This document shows positions 24,162 to 33,571 of a stretch of 64,000 bases of DNA, in pieces (positions within the stretch are counted from its first letter, which is position 1; each line of letters begins with the position of its first letter). A model generated the notes under the pieces. The model searched no databases, was not told the origin of the DNA, and saw nothing but the letters and a program-made list of their open reading frames with translations. The translations under genes and the position numbers were made by a program. Location: positions 7,976 to 71,975 of the forward strand of contig CAZMZR010000003.1 of the NCBI GenBank assembly GCA_964570855.1, given 5' to 3'. This stretch comes from JAFGPS01 sp964570855 (GTDB lineage: Bacteria > Planctomycetota > Phycisphaerae > Sedimentisphaerales > Anaerobacaceae).

Positions 24162-25736
24162 ATGACAAAAAAGAAAGCTGCTTTGAAAGACAAACCTTGT
24201 ATGCTGATTATACGCGACGGCTGGGGCTATAATCCAAATCCACAAGAAGATGAATATAACGCAATCAAATGTGCAAATACCCCGGTTGACGATATGCTTA
24301 TGGCAGAATATCCGAACTGCCTAATTCACACAAGCGGTGAAGATGTAGGTCTACCAAACGGAACAATGGGCAACAGTGAAGTCGGACACCAGAATATTGG
24401 GGCAGGAAGAATCGTCCCACAGGAATCAGTCAGGATTAGCAAAACTATCCGGGACGGGTCATTTTTTGAAAATAAAGAATTTCTCAATCTAATCAAGTTC
24501 ATCAAAAATAGCAACGGCAAAATGCATGTCATGGGTTTGTGCAGCGATATAGGGGTACATTCGCTGCTGGACCACCTCTACGGCCTACTCGAATTTGCAC
24601 AAAGAAACGGCTTAAAGAATGTCTATATTCACGCATTTACCGACGGCCGAGATTCACCGCCGGACAGCGGTGCCGGTTATATAGCCGATATCGAGAAGAA
24701 AGCCAAAAAAATGGGCATCGGCACGATTGCATCCGTTATGGGCAGATTCTATGCGATGGACCGTGACAGCCGGTGGGACCGCGTCCAAAAAGCTTACGAA
24801 TGTATGAGGACCGGCAAAGGCCTGAAAGCTCCAAGCGCTTCAGAAGCAGTTTCCCAGAGTTACGAAAAAGAGGTAACCGATGAATTCATCGAGCCGACAA
24901 GCATCATCAATTCAGATAATGAGCCGGTAGCCACGGTCAATGACGGGGACGGTGTTGTGTTTTTCAATTTTCGCGGCGACAGACCCCGGGAAATTACGCG
25001 AGCATTTGTTTCGCCGGACTTCAAAGAGTTTCCCAGGACTACCAGGCCCGACATTTATTACGTCTGCTTGACCGAATACGATGCAACCATCCCTACACCG
25101 GTGGCATTTCCCAAGCCACCGAAAATGAAAAATATCCTCGGAGCTTACTGGGGATCTTTGGGCCTAAAGCAATTTCGTTGTGCCGAGACGGAAAAATACG
25201 CACATGTGACATTCTTCTTCAATGATTACACGGAGAAACCGTTCCCCGGCGAAGACAGGCAAATCGTTCCCTCACCACGGGTGCGAACATACGATTTAAA
25301 GCCGGAAATGAGTGCATACGAGGTTTGCGAAGTCGTATTGGAAAGATTAAATTCGCAAAAATACGATGTGATAGTGGTCAACTTTGCCAATCCGGACATG
25401 GTTGGGCACACCGGCATATTGTCTGCAGCGGTCAAGGCCGCTGAAGCGGTCGATGAATGCGTCGGCAAAATTCTTGATAAAGTTAAGGACTTGGGTGGTT
25501 CGGCAATTATCACCGCCGATCACGGCAATTTCGAGAAAATGGCAGACGGCAGCCCTGAAAATCCTCACACCGCACATACTATCGGCGATGTACCATTGAT
25601 CATATTCGACAAACGCCATAAGAACAGCAAACTCCGACAAGACGGCAGATTGGCCGACATTGGCCCTACACTGCTGGATATGATGAGCCTGCCGCAACCG
25701 GAAGAAATGACCGGAAAAAGCCTGATAGAAAATTAG
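24162..25736 (+). CDS. gpmI: 2,3-bisphosphoglycerate-independent phosphoglycerate mutase
   Basis: GpmI interconverts 3- and 2-phosphoglycerate in glycolysis with two manganese ions. The metal site begins in MLIIRDGWGYNP, and the phospho-serine is in TMGNSEVGHQNIGAGR. Later metal ligands are in NFANPDMVGHTG and ADHGNFEKM. From the ATG at 24162 it has 524 residues, the usual size. That start has AAAGG six bases upstream; the frame continues upstream to 24087 but crosses a hairpin and lacks a ribosome-binding site. A second mutase-fold gene (54419-55606) is discussed separately. mutL follows 125 bp later. Confidence 0.95.
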   Translation: MTKKKAALKDKPCMLIIRDGWGYNPNPQEDEYNAIKCANTPVDDMLMAEYPNCLIHTSGEDVGLPNGTMGNSEVGHQNIGAGRIVPQESVRISKTIRDGSFFENKEFLNLIKFIKNSNGKMHVMGLCSDIGVHSLLDHLYGLLEFAQRNGLKNVYIHAFTDGRDSPPDSGAGYIADIEKKAKKMGIGTIASVMGRFYAMDRDSRWDRVQKAYECMRTGKGLKAPSASEAVSQSYEKEVTDEFIEPTSIINSDNEPVATVNDGDGVVFFNFRGDRPREITRAFVSPDFKEFPRTTRPDIYYVCLTEYDATIPTPVAFPKPPKMKNILGAYWGSLGLKQFRCAETEKYAHVTFFFNDYTEKPFPGEDRQIVPSPRVRTYDLKPEMSAYEVCEVVLERLNSQKYDVIVVNFANPDMVGHTGILSAAVKAAEAVDECVGKILDKVKDLGGSAIITADHGNFEKMADGSPENPHTAHTIGDVPLIIFDKRHKNSKLRQDGRLADIGPTLLDMMSLPQPEEMTGKSLIEN

Positions 25737-25861
25737 GACTGCTATATTAATAAAAGAATCAATAACCTGAAATTGTGAACCAATCGTTGTTTTATACGGT
25801 TTTGATGTATAATTGAAGTAGTTGCTCAATAATATGCAAGTGACGGCAAGCGAGATCAACA

Positions 25862-27658
25862 ATGGGGCAAATAGTAGTTCTTGACCAGAATATGGTGAAT
25901 ATGATAGCCGCAGGCGAGGTGATTGAACGGCCTGCCAGCGTGGTCAAGGAACTTACGGAAAACAGTATCGATTCCGGAGCAACAAAAATTACAGTATCTA
26001 TCGAGGACGGCGGCAGAAAGTTAATCTCTATCACCGATAACGGCTGTGGAATGGATGCCGACGACCTTGCGCAAGCATTCGAATCACATACCACCAGTAA
26101 AATTAAAACAAGCACGGATTTGCATGGTATTGCAACGCTTGGATTCAGGGGCGAAGCATTGGCAAGCATTGCCTCTGTAGCGCAAGTCAAAGCTGTAAGC
26201 AGAGTTAAAGATTCGTTGGAAGCTAATAGTATTGAGATCGATTGTGGTAATAAGGCCGATGTTAGCCCATGCAGTGCCGATTACGGCACAACAATTCAGG
26301 TCAGGGATATTTTTTACAAATTGCCCGCACGGCGTAAGTTTCTCAGAACCGCCAATACCGAAATGGGTCATATTACCGAGCAATTCACCCGTATCGCTCT
26401 GGCAAATAAACAACTGGAATTGACACTCGTTCACAATGGAAGAGAGCTTTGTCGATTATCAGCAAATGACGGCCTTCGTCAGAGAATAACCGCATTGTTT
26501 CCAACATCTTCAGGCGGCATATCCGAAAACCTGATCGAAGCCGAAAGTAATGAAAAAGGGCTGCACATCTTCACCTTTATGGGCAAACCCGATATTTCAA
26601 GAACGAGCGGTAAATTTCAATATATTTTCCTTAACGGCCGATTCATACGTGATAAATTTATTTCACACGCAATCAAAGAAGCTTATCGCGGACTCCTTGA
26701 GCCGAACAGGTTTCCTATTGTTTTTTTATTTATTCAGATGTCCCCTGAAGACTACGATGTTAACGTACATCCGACGAAAAACGAAGTGCGTTTTTACAAC
26801 GCCAATTTCGTTCATTCGCAAATCCTCGGTGTTCTTCGGGAAAAGCTTTTAGGGACAAATCTTCAGACATCGGCAAAATTACCTTCGATCTCAGAGCAAA
26901 AAATCACCTCTACCCGTTTGGCATCCGGGCAAAACCGGAAAATTGCCGATGCAATGGCCGAATTTTTCAAAAAACACAGGCCCGCCCAAAGACAAGAGCA
27001 TCTACGGTTCCAGCCAGGTTCATCCGGAACAAAAGGCGAGGCCTTGCCCGGAGCTTCATCACGAGATACATCGCGTGACACAGAATATGACAGAAAATTC
27101 CTGCAGATACACGATAGTTTTATCGTAGCCCAAACCAAAGAAGGATTTGTCTTGATCGATCAACATGCACTTCATGAACGCATCATATACGAAGATTTAT
27201 GCAGACGGATACGAAAAAGCAAACTCCAGTCACAGAAACTGCTGATGCCTGAAAGCTTCGAGCTAACCGACAACCAGGCTGAGGTATTGGAGAAGAATAC
27301 AAAACTGATAGAGCAATTAGGAATCGAGCTTGTCCCGTTCGCCCCCAGGACCATGGCTATCCAGGCCTTTCCTACCCTGCTGTCAAAGGCTGAGCCGCTG
27401 GATTTTATCCAGGATCTAATTGATATCCTCGATAACAAGGATACAGGCTCAGACCCGGACAGATTGCTTGATGAAGTCCTGAACATGGCTGCATGCAAGG
27501 CGGCAATCAAAGCAGGCCAAAAGCTGACAACCAGTGAAATTGAACAACTGCTTGCCGATAAAGAAAACGTGGATTACTCAAGTCGTTGTCCTCACGGCAG
27601 ACCCACAACAATTGAATTTACAATAAGCGACCTGGAAAAGCAATTTAAGAGAACCTGA
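25862..27658 (+). CDS. mutL: DNA mismatch repair protein MutL
   Basis: MutL couples mismatch recognition to strand removal. The GHKL ATPase motifs are all present near the N-terminus: ENSIDSGATKI, DNGCGMD, TSKI and GFRGEALASI. The C-terminal endonuclease motif DQHALHERIIYED (about residue 432) and CPHGRPT near the end show it is the nicking type, as expected in bacteria without MutH. Length (598) is normal. Its TGA overlaps the ATG of the next gene (TGATG), so it is translationally coupled to a transport operon, an unusual partner. Confidence 0.96.
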   Translation: MGQIVVLDQNMVNMIAAGEVIERPASVVKELTENSIDSGATKITVSIEDGGRKLISITDNGCGMDADDLAQAFESHTTSKIKTSTDLHGIATLGFRGEALASIASVAQVKAVSRVKDSLEANSIEIDCGNKADVSPCSADYGTTIQVRDIFYKLPARRKFLRTANTEMGHITEQFTRIALANKQLELTLVHNGRELCRLSANDGLRQRITALFPTSSGGISENLIEAESNEKGLHIFTFMGKPDISRTSGKFQYIFLNGRFIRDKFISHAIKEAYRGLLEPNRFPIVFLFIQMSPEDYDVNVHPTKNEVRFYNANFVHSQILGVLREKLLGTNLQTSAKLPSISEQKITSTRLASGQNRKIADAMAEFFKKHRPAQRQEHLRFQPGSSGTKGEALPGASSRDTSRDTEYDRKFLQIHDSFIVAQTKEGFVLIDQHALHERIIYEDLCRRIRKSKLQSQKLLMPESFELTDNQAEVLEKNTKLIEQLGIELVPFAPRTMAIQAFPTLLSKAEPLDFIQDLIDILDNKDTGSDPDRLLDEVLNMAACKAAIKAGQKLTTSEIEQLLADKENVDYSSRCPHGRPTTIEFTISDLEKQFKRT

Positions 27659-28578
27659 TGAATAAATGGTGGCTATTGTTATTAATCTCATCTCTTGCCG
27701 TTATAGGATTCGTATTATTCCGTATTCAAAACGACCAAACACCGGATGTAACCATTCCCTCCGGCAAGCCTGCAAGAATTGTCTCACTGGCCCCGAACCT
27801 TACCGAAATTCTTTTCGAGCTGGGGCTTGATGATAATATTGTGGCAGTTACCAGTGATAGTGACTATCCCGCCGGGGCAGCCGACAAAATTAAAGTAGGT
27901 ACATTTTGGCAGCCAAATACAGAAGCTATCATAGCATGTAAACCGGATTTGGTGGTTACTTTGGACTTTGAGCAACAAAAAGCAGTTGCAGAGACATTAA
28001 GTCGGCTGGGCTATCGTGTTTTGACATTAAAGAGAGATAAAATTGAAGAGCTTTGGATATCTATTCAAAAAATCGGTTTGGCAACAGGTTGCAGGCAACG
28101 TTCTGATGAAATAATCAATAACATTAAAAGCAAATTGAGCGAATTGCAAAGTAAAACCATATCAATCGATAAAGTCAAAGTTCTATGGATAATTCAACCG
28201 GAACCTTTAAGAGTAGCAGGTAGAAACACCTTTATAAACGAATTGATAGAGTTGGCCGGTGGTGAAAATGCTATCGGACCTACTATCCAGCAGTACCCAT
28301 CTATAAGCACGGAAGAGCTTCTGGCCTGTGGTGCCGGCGTAATAATTCAATCGTCAATGGATTCCGGTGATATCGAACAACAACAGCAGGCCGCTGAGCT
28401 TTACTGGAGCAATTATCCAAATTTACCTGCCGTCAGGAACAAAAGAATTTACGTGCTTAGTTCCGGAGCAACATTGAGACTGGGACCAAGATTACCAAAG
28501 GCGGTTGAAGAAATCGGTCGCTGCATATTTCCGGACATATTTATAAGTGACCCAGCCGAATACGAGACCAATGAATAA
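27658..28578 (+). CDS. btuF: ABC transporter substrate-binding protein (BtuF-like)
   Basis: The 306-residue protein starts with one hydrophobic segment (WWLLLLISSLAVIGFVLF) and continues with the TroA/BtuF type III periplasmic-binding fold: RIVSLAPNLTEILFELGLDD near residue 40, TFWQPNTEAIIACKPDLVV, and the long bridging helix. No lipobox cysteine follows the hydrophobic segment, so it is probably anchored by an uncleaved helix. With the permease and ATPase downstream it should import vitamin B12 or an iron chelate. The BtuF reading is preferred because of the gene set but is not proven. It overlaps mutL by 1 bp and the next gene by a few bases. Confidence 0.85.
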   Translation: MNKWWLLLLISSLAVIGFVLFRIQNDQTPDVTIPSGKPARIVSLAPNLTEILFELGLDDNIVAVTSDSDYPAGAADKIKVGTFWQPNTEAIIACKPDLVVTLDFEQQKAVAETLSRLGYRVLTLKRDKIEELWISIQKIGLATGCRQRSDEIINNIKSKLSELQSKTISIDKVKVLWIIQPEPLRVAGRNTFINELIELAGGENAIGPTIQQYPSISTEELLACGAGVIIQSSMDSGDIEQQQQAAELYWSNYPNLPAVRNKRIYVLSSGATLRLGPRLPKAVEEIGRCIFPDIFISDPAEYETNE

Positions 28579-29296
28579 TATGAAAGAAAAAGTATTATTT
28601 TCCTGGAGTGGCGGCAAAGACAGCACATTGGCCCTATACGAAATTCTAAAAAGCCATGATTATGAAATAGCCGCCCTGCTGACAACGATAACCGAGGAAT
28701 ATGACAGAATCAATATGCACGGCGTAAGGATGAATTTACTTGAAATGCAGGCGGACTCTCTTGGTTTATCTCTCGAAAATATACTCATTAATAAAAATAC
28801 AACGGACAAGCAATACGAACATAAAATGCGTCAGGTCCTGACGAAATATCTGGCTGCGGGAGTAACCTCAGTAGTTTTCGGAGATATTTTTTGGGATGAC
28901 CTGAGGGAATACCGTGAAAACAATCTGAAAAAAGTGGGAATGACTGGGATATTCCCTTTATGGAAAATAAATACCGAAGCCCTCGCAAAAGATTTTATTA
29001 AATCGGCTTTCAAGGCGGTTATCACCTGCATTGACACACAAAGTCTCGATAAGATATTCGTAGGTATGACATTCGATAACAAGTTCTTACTGAAACTACC
29101 TCCCAGCGTTGATCCATGTGGTGAAAATGGAGAATTTCATTCGTTCGTCTATGATGATCCGATATTTAAATACAGGATACCACATGCCATAGGTAAAATT
29201 GTTTCGAAGGACAATCGTTTTTACTATTGTGATTTATTGTCCCAACAGGATCACCAAGTCACTGGTGACACATATCTAACAGGTCGGACAAACTGA
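28571..29296 (+). CDS. PP-loop ATPase (DUF71, diphthine-ammonia-ligase family)
   Basis: The 241-residue protein has the adenylating PP-loop SWSGGKDSTLALYEILKSH at its start and the DUF71 end motif CGENGEFHSFVYDDPIF. This family includes eukaryotic and archaeal diphthamide synthetase DPH6; bacterial members of unknown substrate often sit with B12 transporter genes. The initiator is the ATG at 28571, which overlaps the btuF stop; an internal Met at 28580 is possible. It is coupled to the downstream permease by overlapping stop and start. An amidation or adenylation of an imported corrinoid is a reasonable but unproven idea. Confidence 0.85.
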   Translation: MNNMKEKVLFSWSGGKDSTLALYEILKSHDYEIAALLTTITEEYDRINMHGVRMNLLEMQADSLGLSLENILINKNTTDKQYEHKMRQVLTKYLAAGVTSVVFGDIFWDDLREYRENNLKKVGMTGIFPLWKINTEALAKDFIKSAFKAVITCIDTQSLDKIFVGMTFDNKFLLKLPPSVDPCGENGEFHSFVYDDPIFKYRIPHAIGKIVSKDNRFYYCDLLSQQDHQVTGDTYLTGRTN

Positions 29297-30327
29297 TGAC
29301 TGAAATATTAACGATAAAAAAACTGGCGGTCAAAGTTTGCATCGGTCTGGTTATACTTTTAGCTGTTATGTGTATATGCACTTTGTCAGGTACTCAAAAA
29401 ATTTCTTTACAGAAAGTCCTTGACGGCCCCGGCCAAAAACCGGGCGAAAATATAGACTACGAAATTTTCGTTGGTTACAGGTTACCCCGGGTATTTCTCG
29501 CCGTTCTCGTAGGGGCCGCTTTAGCATGCTCAGGTGTTGTTCTGCAGGCAATTTTACGAAATCCGCTTGCCGACCCTTATATCCTCGGGATTTCCAGCGG
29601 CGCCGGATTAGGAGCAATTATTGCAATTATCTCCGGCATGACCTGGAGCCTCTGGGCCGGATCGCCATTAGCCATTTTCGCATTCATCGGTGCATTAACA
29701 ACGGTCTGGCTTGTATGGAGTATCGGTCATTTTGCCGGCAGGTCCCAGGTCACTTCCCTGCTTTTAGCCGGAGTTGTTGTTAACGCTTTTTTCTCCGCCG
29801 TCATTATGTTTCTTACCTCGATAGCAAAAAGCGAACAGCTTCGCTCCATAATATACTGGTTGATGGGCAATATAACAGATAAAAGCTCCTCGGTACTATT
29901 AGCCGGTACCATCTGTATCACAGCAGGAATAATCTGTTTATTCAGCATTTCCAACAGACTAAATATTATCACGTTGGGAGAATACGAAGCGAAGGGGCTT
30001 GGCGTTGACACGGAAAAAACGAAAATCCTCGCTTTTACTTTCACCGCTTTCATAACAGCAGTAGCCGTCAGCCTGAGCGGACTAATTGGATTCGTAGGGC
30101 TTATTGTCCCTCACGCAGTCAGGCTCGTTTTCGGTCCCGACCATCGCCAGCTACTGCCCTTAAGCGCGATAATCGGAGGCATATTCCTGGTGATTGCCGA
30201 TACACTTGCCAGAACAATATTCGGGCAGGAACAGCTTCCGGTCGGAGTAATCACCGCCATTGCCGGCGGGCCGTTTTTTCTGATTTTGCTGGCAAGATAT
30301 ACTAAAAAAGTTAGCTGGTCAAAATGA
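29296..30327 (+). CDS. btuC: FecCD-family ABC permease (BtuC-like)
   Basis: The 343-residue membrane protein has nine or ten helices typical of the BtuC/FecCD family. Family motifs include VGYRLPRVFLAVLVGAALA, GVVLQAILRNPLADPYILG, ISSGAGLGAI and, near the end, GLIGFVGLIVPHAVRLVFG with DHRQLLPLSA. It forms the channel for the substrate delivered by the upstream binding protein and is powered by the ATPase encoded next. Its first codon overlaps the previous stop. The operon order is mutL-btuF-DUF71-btuC-btuD. Confidence 0.93.
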   Translation: MTEILTIKKLAVKVCIGLVILLAVMCICTLSGTQKISLQKVLDGPGQKPGENIDYEIFVGYRLPRVFLAVLVGAALACSGVVLQAILRNPLADPYILGISSGAGLGAIIAIISGMTWSLWAGSPLAIFAFIGALTTVWLVWSIGHFAGRSQVTSLLLAGVVVNAFFSAVIMFLTSIAKSEQLRSIIYWLMGNITDKSSSVLLAGTICITAGIICLFSISNRLNIITLGEYEAKGLGVDTEKTKILAFTFTAFITAVAVSLSGLIGFVGLIVPHAVRLVFGPDHRQLLPLSAIIGGIFLVIADTLARTIFGQEQLPVGVITAIAGGPFFLILLARYTKKVSWSK

Positions 30328-31145
30328 GCAATACCGTAGAAATCAAAAACCTCACTTTTAGCTATACAGATAAGGTAATTCTGGACGACCTTAGCCTCGA
30401 TGTAAAACAGGGGATATTCGTAGGTATAATCGGACCAAACGGTGCCGGTAAAACAACCTTACTGAATCTCCTCTGTGGATTATTGAGACCCAAAACCGGT
30501 ACTATCGAAATAGACGGGACAAATATAGAATCTTTCACAGTCAGAGAACTTGCACAAAAAGTAGCCGTTGTCCGCCAGGAATTTGTACCTGTCTTCGATT
30601 TTACGGTGGCCCAGACCGTATCTATGGCAAGAACACCATATTTGGGAACATTCGGATTTATGGGCAGAACAGACAGGCAAATAGTACACGATGCGCTCGA
30701 AGCAACCGATACAGGCATATTTGCCTCTCGTATTCTTGGAAGCCTTAGCGGAGGCGAACGACAACGGGTTTTTATTGCACGGGCACTCGCACAAAAAACA
30801 CCGATTTTGCTCCTGGATGAGCCTACCAGCTTTTTGGATTTGAAACATCAGGTCAACATATATGATTTACTCAAGGCGGCCCAGCTCGAACAAGGTAAAA
30901 CGATCATTGCTGTCACGCATGATATCAACCTGGCGGCCCAATATTGCGATGTAATATTGCTTCTCGGTTCCGATAGCAGCTTCAGATACGGCTATACAAA
31001 AGATGTTTTATCAGTTGAGCAAATCACAAAAGCATTTGGTGTTAATATTTATTCCGGAAAAGTTGGTCAGGAACACTTTTTCATTCCATTGGGCAAACGT
31101 GCAAAAGACAGCGAACAGGCCAATAAAATGCAAGATAAAACCTGA
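30324..31145 (+). CDS. btuD: ABC transporter ATP-binding protein (BtuD-like)
   Basis: The ATPase has Walker A (GPNGAGKTTLLNLLCG), signature LSGGERQRVFIARALA, Walker B PILLLDEPTSFLDLK and the switch histidine in AVTHDINLAAQYCD. Length (273) fits a FecE/BtuD subunit. The ATG overlaps the permease stop by 4 bp, so the two are coupled. A charged tail of about 20 residues follows the last helix. An AT-rich hairpin 134 bp downstream may end the transcript. Confidence 0.93.
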   Translation: MSNTVEIKNLTFSYTDKVILDDLSLDVKQGIFVGIIGPNGAGKTTLLNLLCGLLRPKTGTIEIDGTNIESFTVRELAQKVAVVRQEFVPVFDFTVAQTVSMARTPYLGTFGFMGRTDRQIVHDALEATDTGIFASRILGSLSGGERQRVFIARALAQKTPILLLDEPTSFLDLKHQVNIYDLLKAAQLEQGKTIIAVTHDINLAAQYCDVILLLGSDSSFRYGYTKDVLSVEQITKAFGVNIYSGKVGQEHFFIPLGKRAKDSEQANKMQDKT

Positions 31146-31278
31146 CCGTATCTCTTTTGTTTTCAAGGTGTTAGTTCCATTTAAACGATTTGTCTTGAAT
31201 AATTATACCATCCTCCCTATACTTTTCGAGTTTGAATTAAGACCTTTGGCAAAACAAAGATTGTGCAAAACCTGTTTT

Positions 31279-31301
31279 AAAATGCTAAAATAGCATTTTT
31301 A
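31279..31301 (+). terminator. AT-rich hairpin, possible terminator of the transport operon
   Basis: AAAATGCTA (31279-31287) pairs perfectly with TAGCATTTT (31291-31299) around AAA, followed by TT. The stem has only two G-C pairs, so termination would be weak. Confidence 0.4.
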
Positions 31302-31351
31302 GGGAAAATCCACAATAAAGAGTATTAGCAACAAGAAAGGTAGAGAAAGAA

Positions 31352-31810
31352 GTGGCACAAAAACGCAAAAAGACTTCAAGGGAAAAAGTAAGCTCTACTC
31401 GAAAAAAGAAATGCGGCCTGACAGCCTCGGATATGAATCATTTTAGACAATTATTGTTGGAAAAACGCATCGAAATCCTCAGAAATGTATCAGAAATTGA
31501 AGACGAAGCTCTAAAGAAATCCAGACTGGACGCAACCGGAGATTTGTCAAGCATGCCAATCCACATGGCGGACCTGGGAACCGACAACTACGAACAGGAA
31601 TTCGCCCTGGGGCTTATGGATAGTGAAAGGAAACTTCTACGGGAAATTGATGAGGCCCTGGGACGCATCGAACAGGGAACCTATGGTACATGCACAGGTA
31701 CCGGCCAAAAAATATCAAAAGCCCGTCTCGAAGCTCAACCATGGGCCAAATATTGTGTTGAATATGCACGATCGCTGGAAAAAGGCTTAGCGGTTGAGCA
31801 AGAAGAATAA
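31352..31810 (+). CDS. DksA/TraR-type zinc-finger-like protein
   Basis: The 152-residue protein has a basic N-terminus, a coiled-coil of the DksA type (LTASDMNHFRQLLLEKRIEI onward) and a C-terminal finger. The finger reads GTYGTCTGTGQKISKARLEA then WAKYCVEYAR. It therefore keeps only the first cysteine of each CxxC pair. DksA-like proteins enter the RNA polymerase secondary channel and tune transcription with ppGpp. The acidic tip (ATGDLSSM to DLGTDNYEQEF) is present. It starts with GTG at 31352 with GAAAGG upstream. The gene next to it, yacG, also encodes a small zinc protein; the two are 8 bp apart. Confidence 0.85.
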   Translation: MAQKRKKTSREKVSSTRKKKCGLTASDMNHFRQLLLEKRIEILRNVSEIEDEALKKSRLDATGDLSSMPIHMADLGTDNYEQEFALGLMDSERKLLREIDEALGRIEQGTYGTCTGTGQKISKARLEAQPWAKYCVEYARSLEKGLAVEQEE

Positions 31811-31818
31811 ACTTGAGT

Positions 31819-32034
31819 ATGAAATACCGATGTCCTATCTGCAATAAACATTTTAACCCCTTAAAAAAGGGACAATTCGAAAAAGCCGATTTCTTCCCTT
31901 TTTGTTCTGAGCAATGCAAGCTTATCGACTTAGGTGCATGGCTGGATGTCCGCTATAAAGTAGCCTCCAGCTTGCAGTCCCAGGAATCAGACATACCCTC
32001 AAATACATCCACTTCCGATTCCGGTATTCAATAA
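31819..32034 (+). CDS. yacG: DNA gyrase inhibitor YacG
   Basis: The 71-residue product shows the YacG zinc-binding pattern CPICN and FCSEQCKLIDLGAWL. YacG binds GyrB and inhibits gyrase in E. coli. The frame opens at a TTG (31813), but the ATG at 31819 is the more natural start. In many bacteria yacG sits next to coaE; here coaE is 14 kb away and the partner is a DksA/TraR-like gene. The C-terminal 20 residues are Ser/Thr-rich and low complexity. Confidence 0.9.
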   Translation: MKYRCPICNKHFNPLKKGQFEKADFFPFCSEQCKLIDLGAWLDVRYKVASSLQSQESDIPSNTSTSDSGIQ

Positions 32035-32164
32035 ATAACCACATCAACATATAAAATCTTGTTTAAAAAGTCTTGAAATCGACCGATAATACATTATATG
32101 TACTTTTTTACGTTTACCCTTTACTAAACCAATGACGTTTGTAACCTTACCGAAAGGAGACAAG

Positions 32165-33490
32165 ATGGTCAGTGGCAAAGAAACATCCAAATTTACCGAT
32201 GAATTACTCTTTCCTAAAATCTTTCAAACTTTCCGTATGGCTATACAACCAACCAAATTTATTATTACATTCTCGGCCCTTGCTATCATAAGCCTGTCCG
32301 GCTGGCTGATGGATTTCAGCAAGACCGTTTGTGTAGCCCATAACAGTGCCGGTGAAACCCTATCAACAGAGTTGCAGATTTATATGATGGATCCGACACA
32401 AGTCAATTTTTTCATTGAAAATTATAAGGGACAACAACAAGGCGAAGGAGTATTCTCTACACTATGGCATTTCGGCTCACAAAAGTACCATAACAGCCTG
32501 AAAGAACTTTTCGAATTGAACTTTGCAAGTATCGTGACAAATCTGGCCGACTGTTTCACAGCTTTGAGATGGGCACTAAGATACCATTTAATCTACTGCA
32601 TTATTTTTGCTGGTATAATACTTGCCGTAATTTCCATTGCCGGTGGTGCCATTTGTCGAATTTCTGCTTTGCAAGTCGCCCTGGGTGAAAAACCGGGTCT
32701 GACCGAGGCTCTGCGTTATAGCATAAAAAGATTTACAAGCTTTGTCACGGCACCTATAGCCCCGATTACTATAATTATCTTCATTGGTTTTTTTGTTTTT
32801 CTTTTAGGATTGTTAGGGAATATTCCAAGGATCGGTGAATTACTGGTTGTTATCGGTTTGCCTTTGGCTTTAATTGCCGGTGTTCTTATCACCGTTGTTG
32901 TGATAGGAACATTTGCAGGATTCAACCTGATGTTTCCTGCTGTAGCATACGACGGCTCCGACTGCTTTGACGCGATAAGTCGTTCCTTTAGCTATGTTTA
33001 CGCAAGACCATGGCGGATGCTTTTCTACACTTCAATCGCCTTGGTTTATGGTTCAATTTGTTATATATTCGTTCGGTTTTTTGCTTTTTTATCACTCTTG
33101 ATCTGCCACTGGTTTTTGCGACTCGGATTATGGGCAAAAAACGGCAGTCTCGAAACCAATAAACTCGACGCTATATGGCCGGAACCGGAATTTATGAAGT
33201 TAATGGATCCTTCAGGCCTAATCATAACAAACTGGACGGAAAAAGCGGCGGCCTTTCTGATTTACTTATTCCTTCTGGCTGTTATCGGTTTGGTAGTCTC
33301 TTTCATTATTAATTTTTACTTCTCTGCCAACACTATCATCTATTCGCTTCTACGTAATAAAGTTGATAATACCGCTTTGGAGGATATTTATACACCTTCC
33401 GATAAAATAGAAACAGAACTAAATATGAAGGATATTGAATTTCAACAAAACTCACAGGAATCAGAGCCGGGAGAACAAACTGATTCTTAA
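32165..33490 (+). CDS. Polytopic membrane protein, unknown function
   Basis: The 441-residue protein has five or six probable membrane helices: one at about residues 30-48 (FIITFSALAIISLSGWLM), two to four between about 145 and 260 (including YCIIFAGIILAVISIAGGAI), and two more toward the C-terminus (RMLFYTSIALVYGSICYIF; AAFLIYLFLLAVIGLVVSFI). A soluble loop of about 90 residues sits after the first helix. The end is acidic and Gln-rich. The ATG at 32165 is chosen over 32132 because AAAGGAGA lies five bases before it. No motif identifies a substrate. It has the look of the large, uncharacterised membrane proteins common in planctomycetes. The next gene makes a CapD-like enzyme. Confidence 0.7.
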   Translation: MVSGKETSKFTDELLFPKIFQTFRMAIQPTKFIITFSALAIISLSGWLMDFSKTVCVAHNSAGETLSTELQIYMMDPTQVNFFIENYKGQQQGEGVFSTLWHFGSQKYHNSLKELFELNFASIVTNLADCFTALRWALRYHLIYCIIFAGIILAVISIAGGAICRISALQVALGEKPGLTEALRYSIKRFTSFVTAPIAPITIIIFIGFFVFLLGLLGNIPRIGELLVVIGLPLALIAGVLITVVVIGTFAGFNLMFPAVAYDGSDCFDAISRSFSYVYARPWRMLFYTSIALVYGSICYIFVRFFAFLSLLICHWFLRLGLWAKNGSLETNKLDAIWPEPEFMKLMDPSGLIITNWTEKAAAFLIYLFLLAVIGLVVSFIINFYFSANTIIYSLLRNKVDNTALEDIYTPSDKIETELNMKDIEFQQNSQESEPGEQTDS

Positions 33491-33571
33491 ACGCCATAGC
33501 AATAATAGAGGAAGCTTATTATTTATTTATAAATACAACTGAAGTTTTAGGAACTGTATTGCCAAGCGAAA

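Noticed and set aside
25737..25861. Cobalamin riboswitch before the mutL-btu operon
   Set aside because: The spacer is only 125 bp and shows no B12-box.
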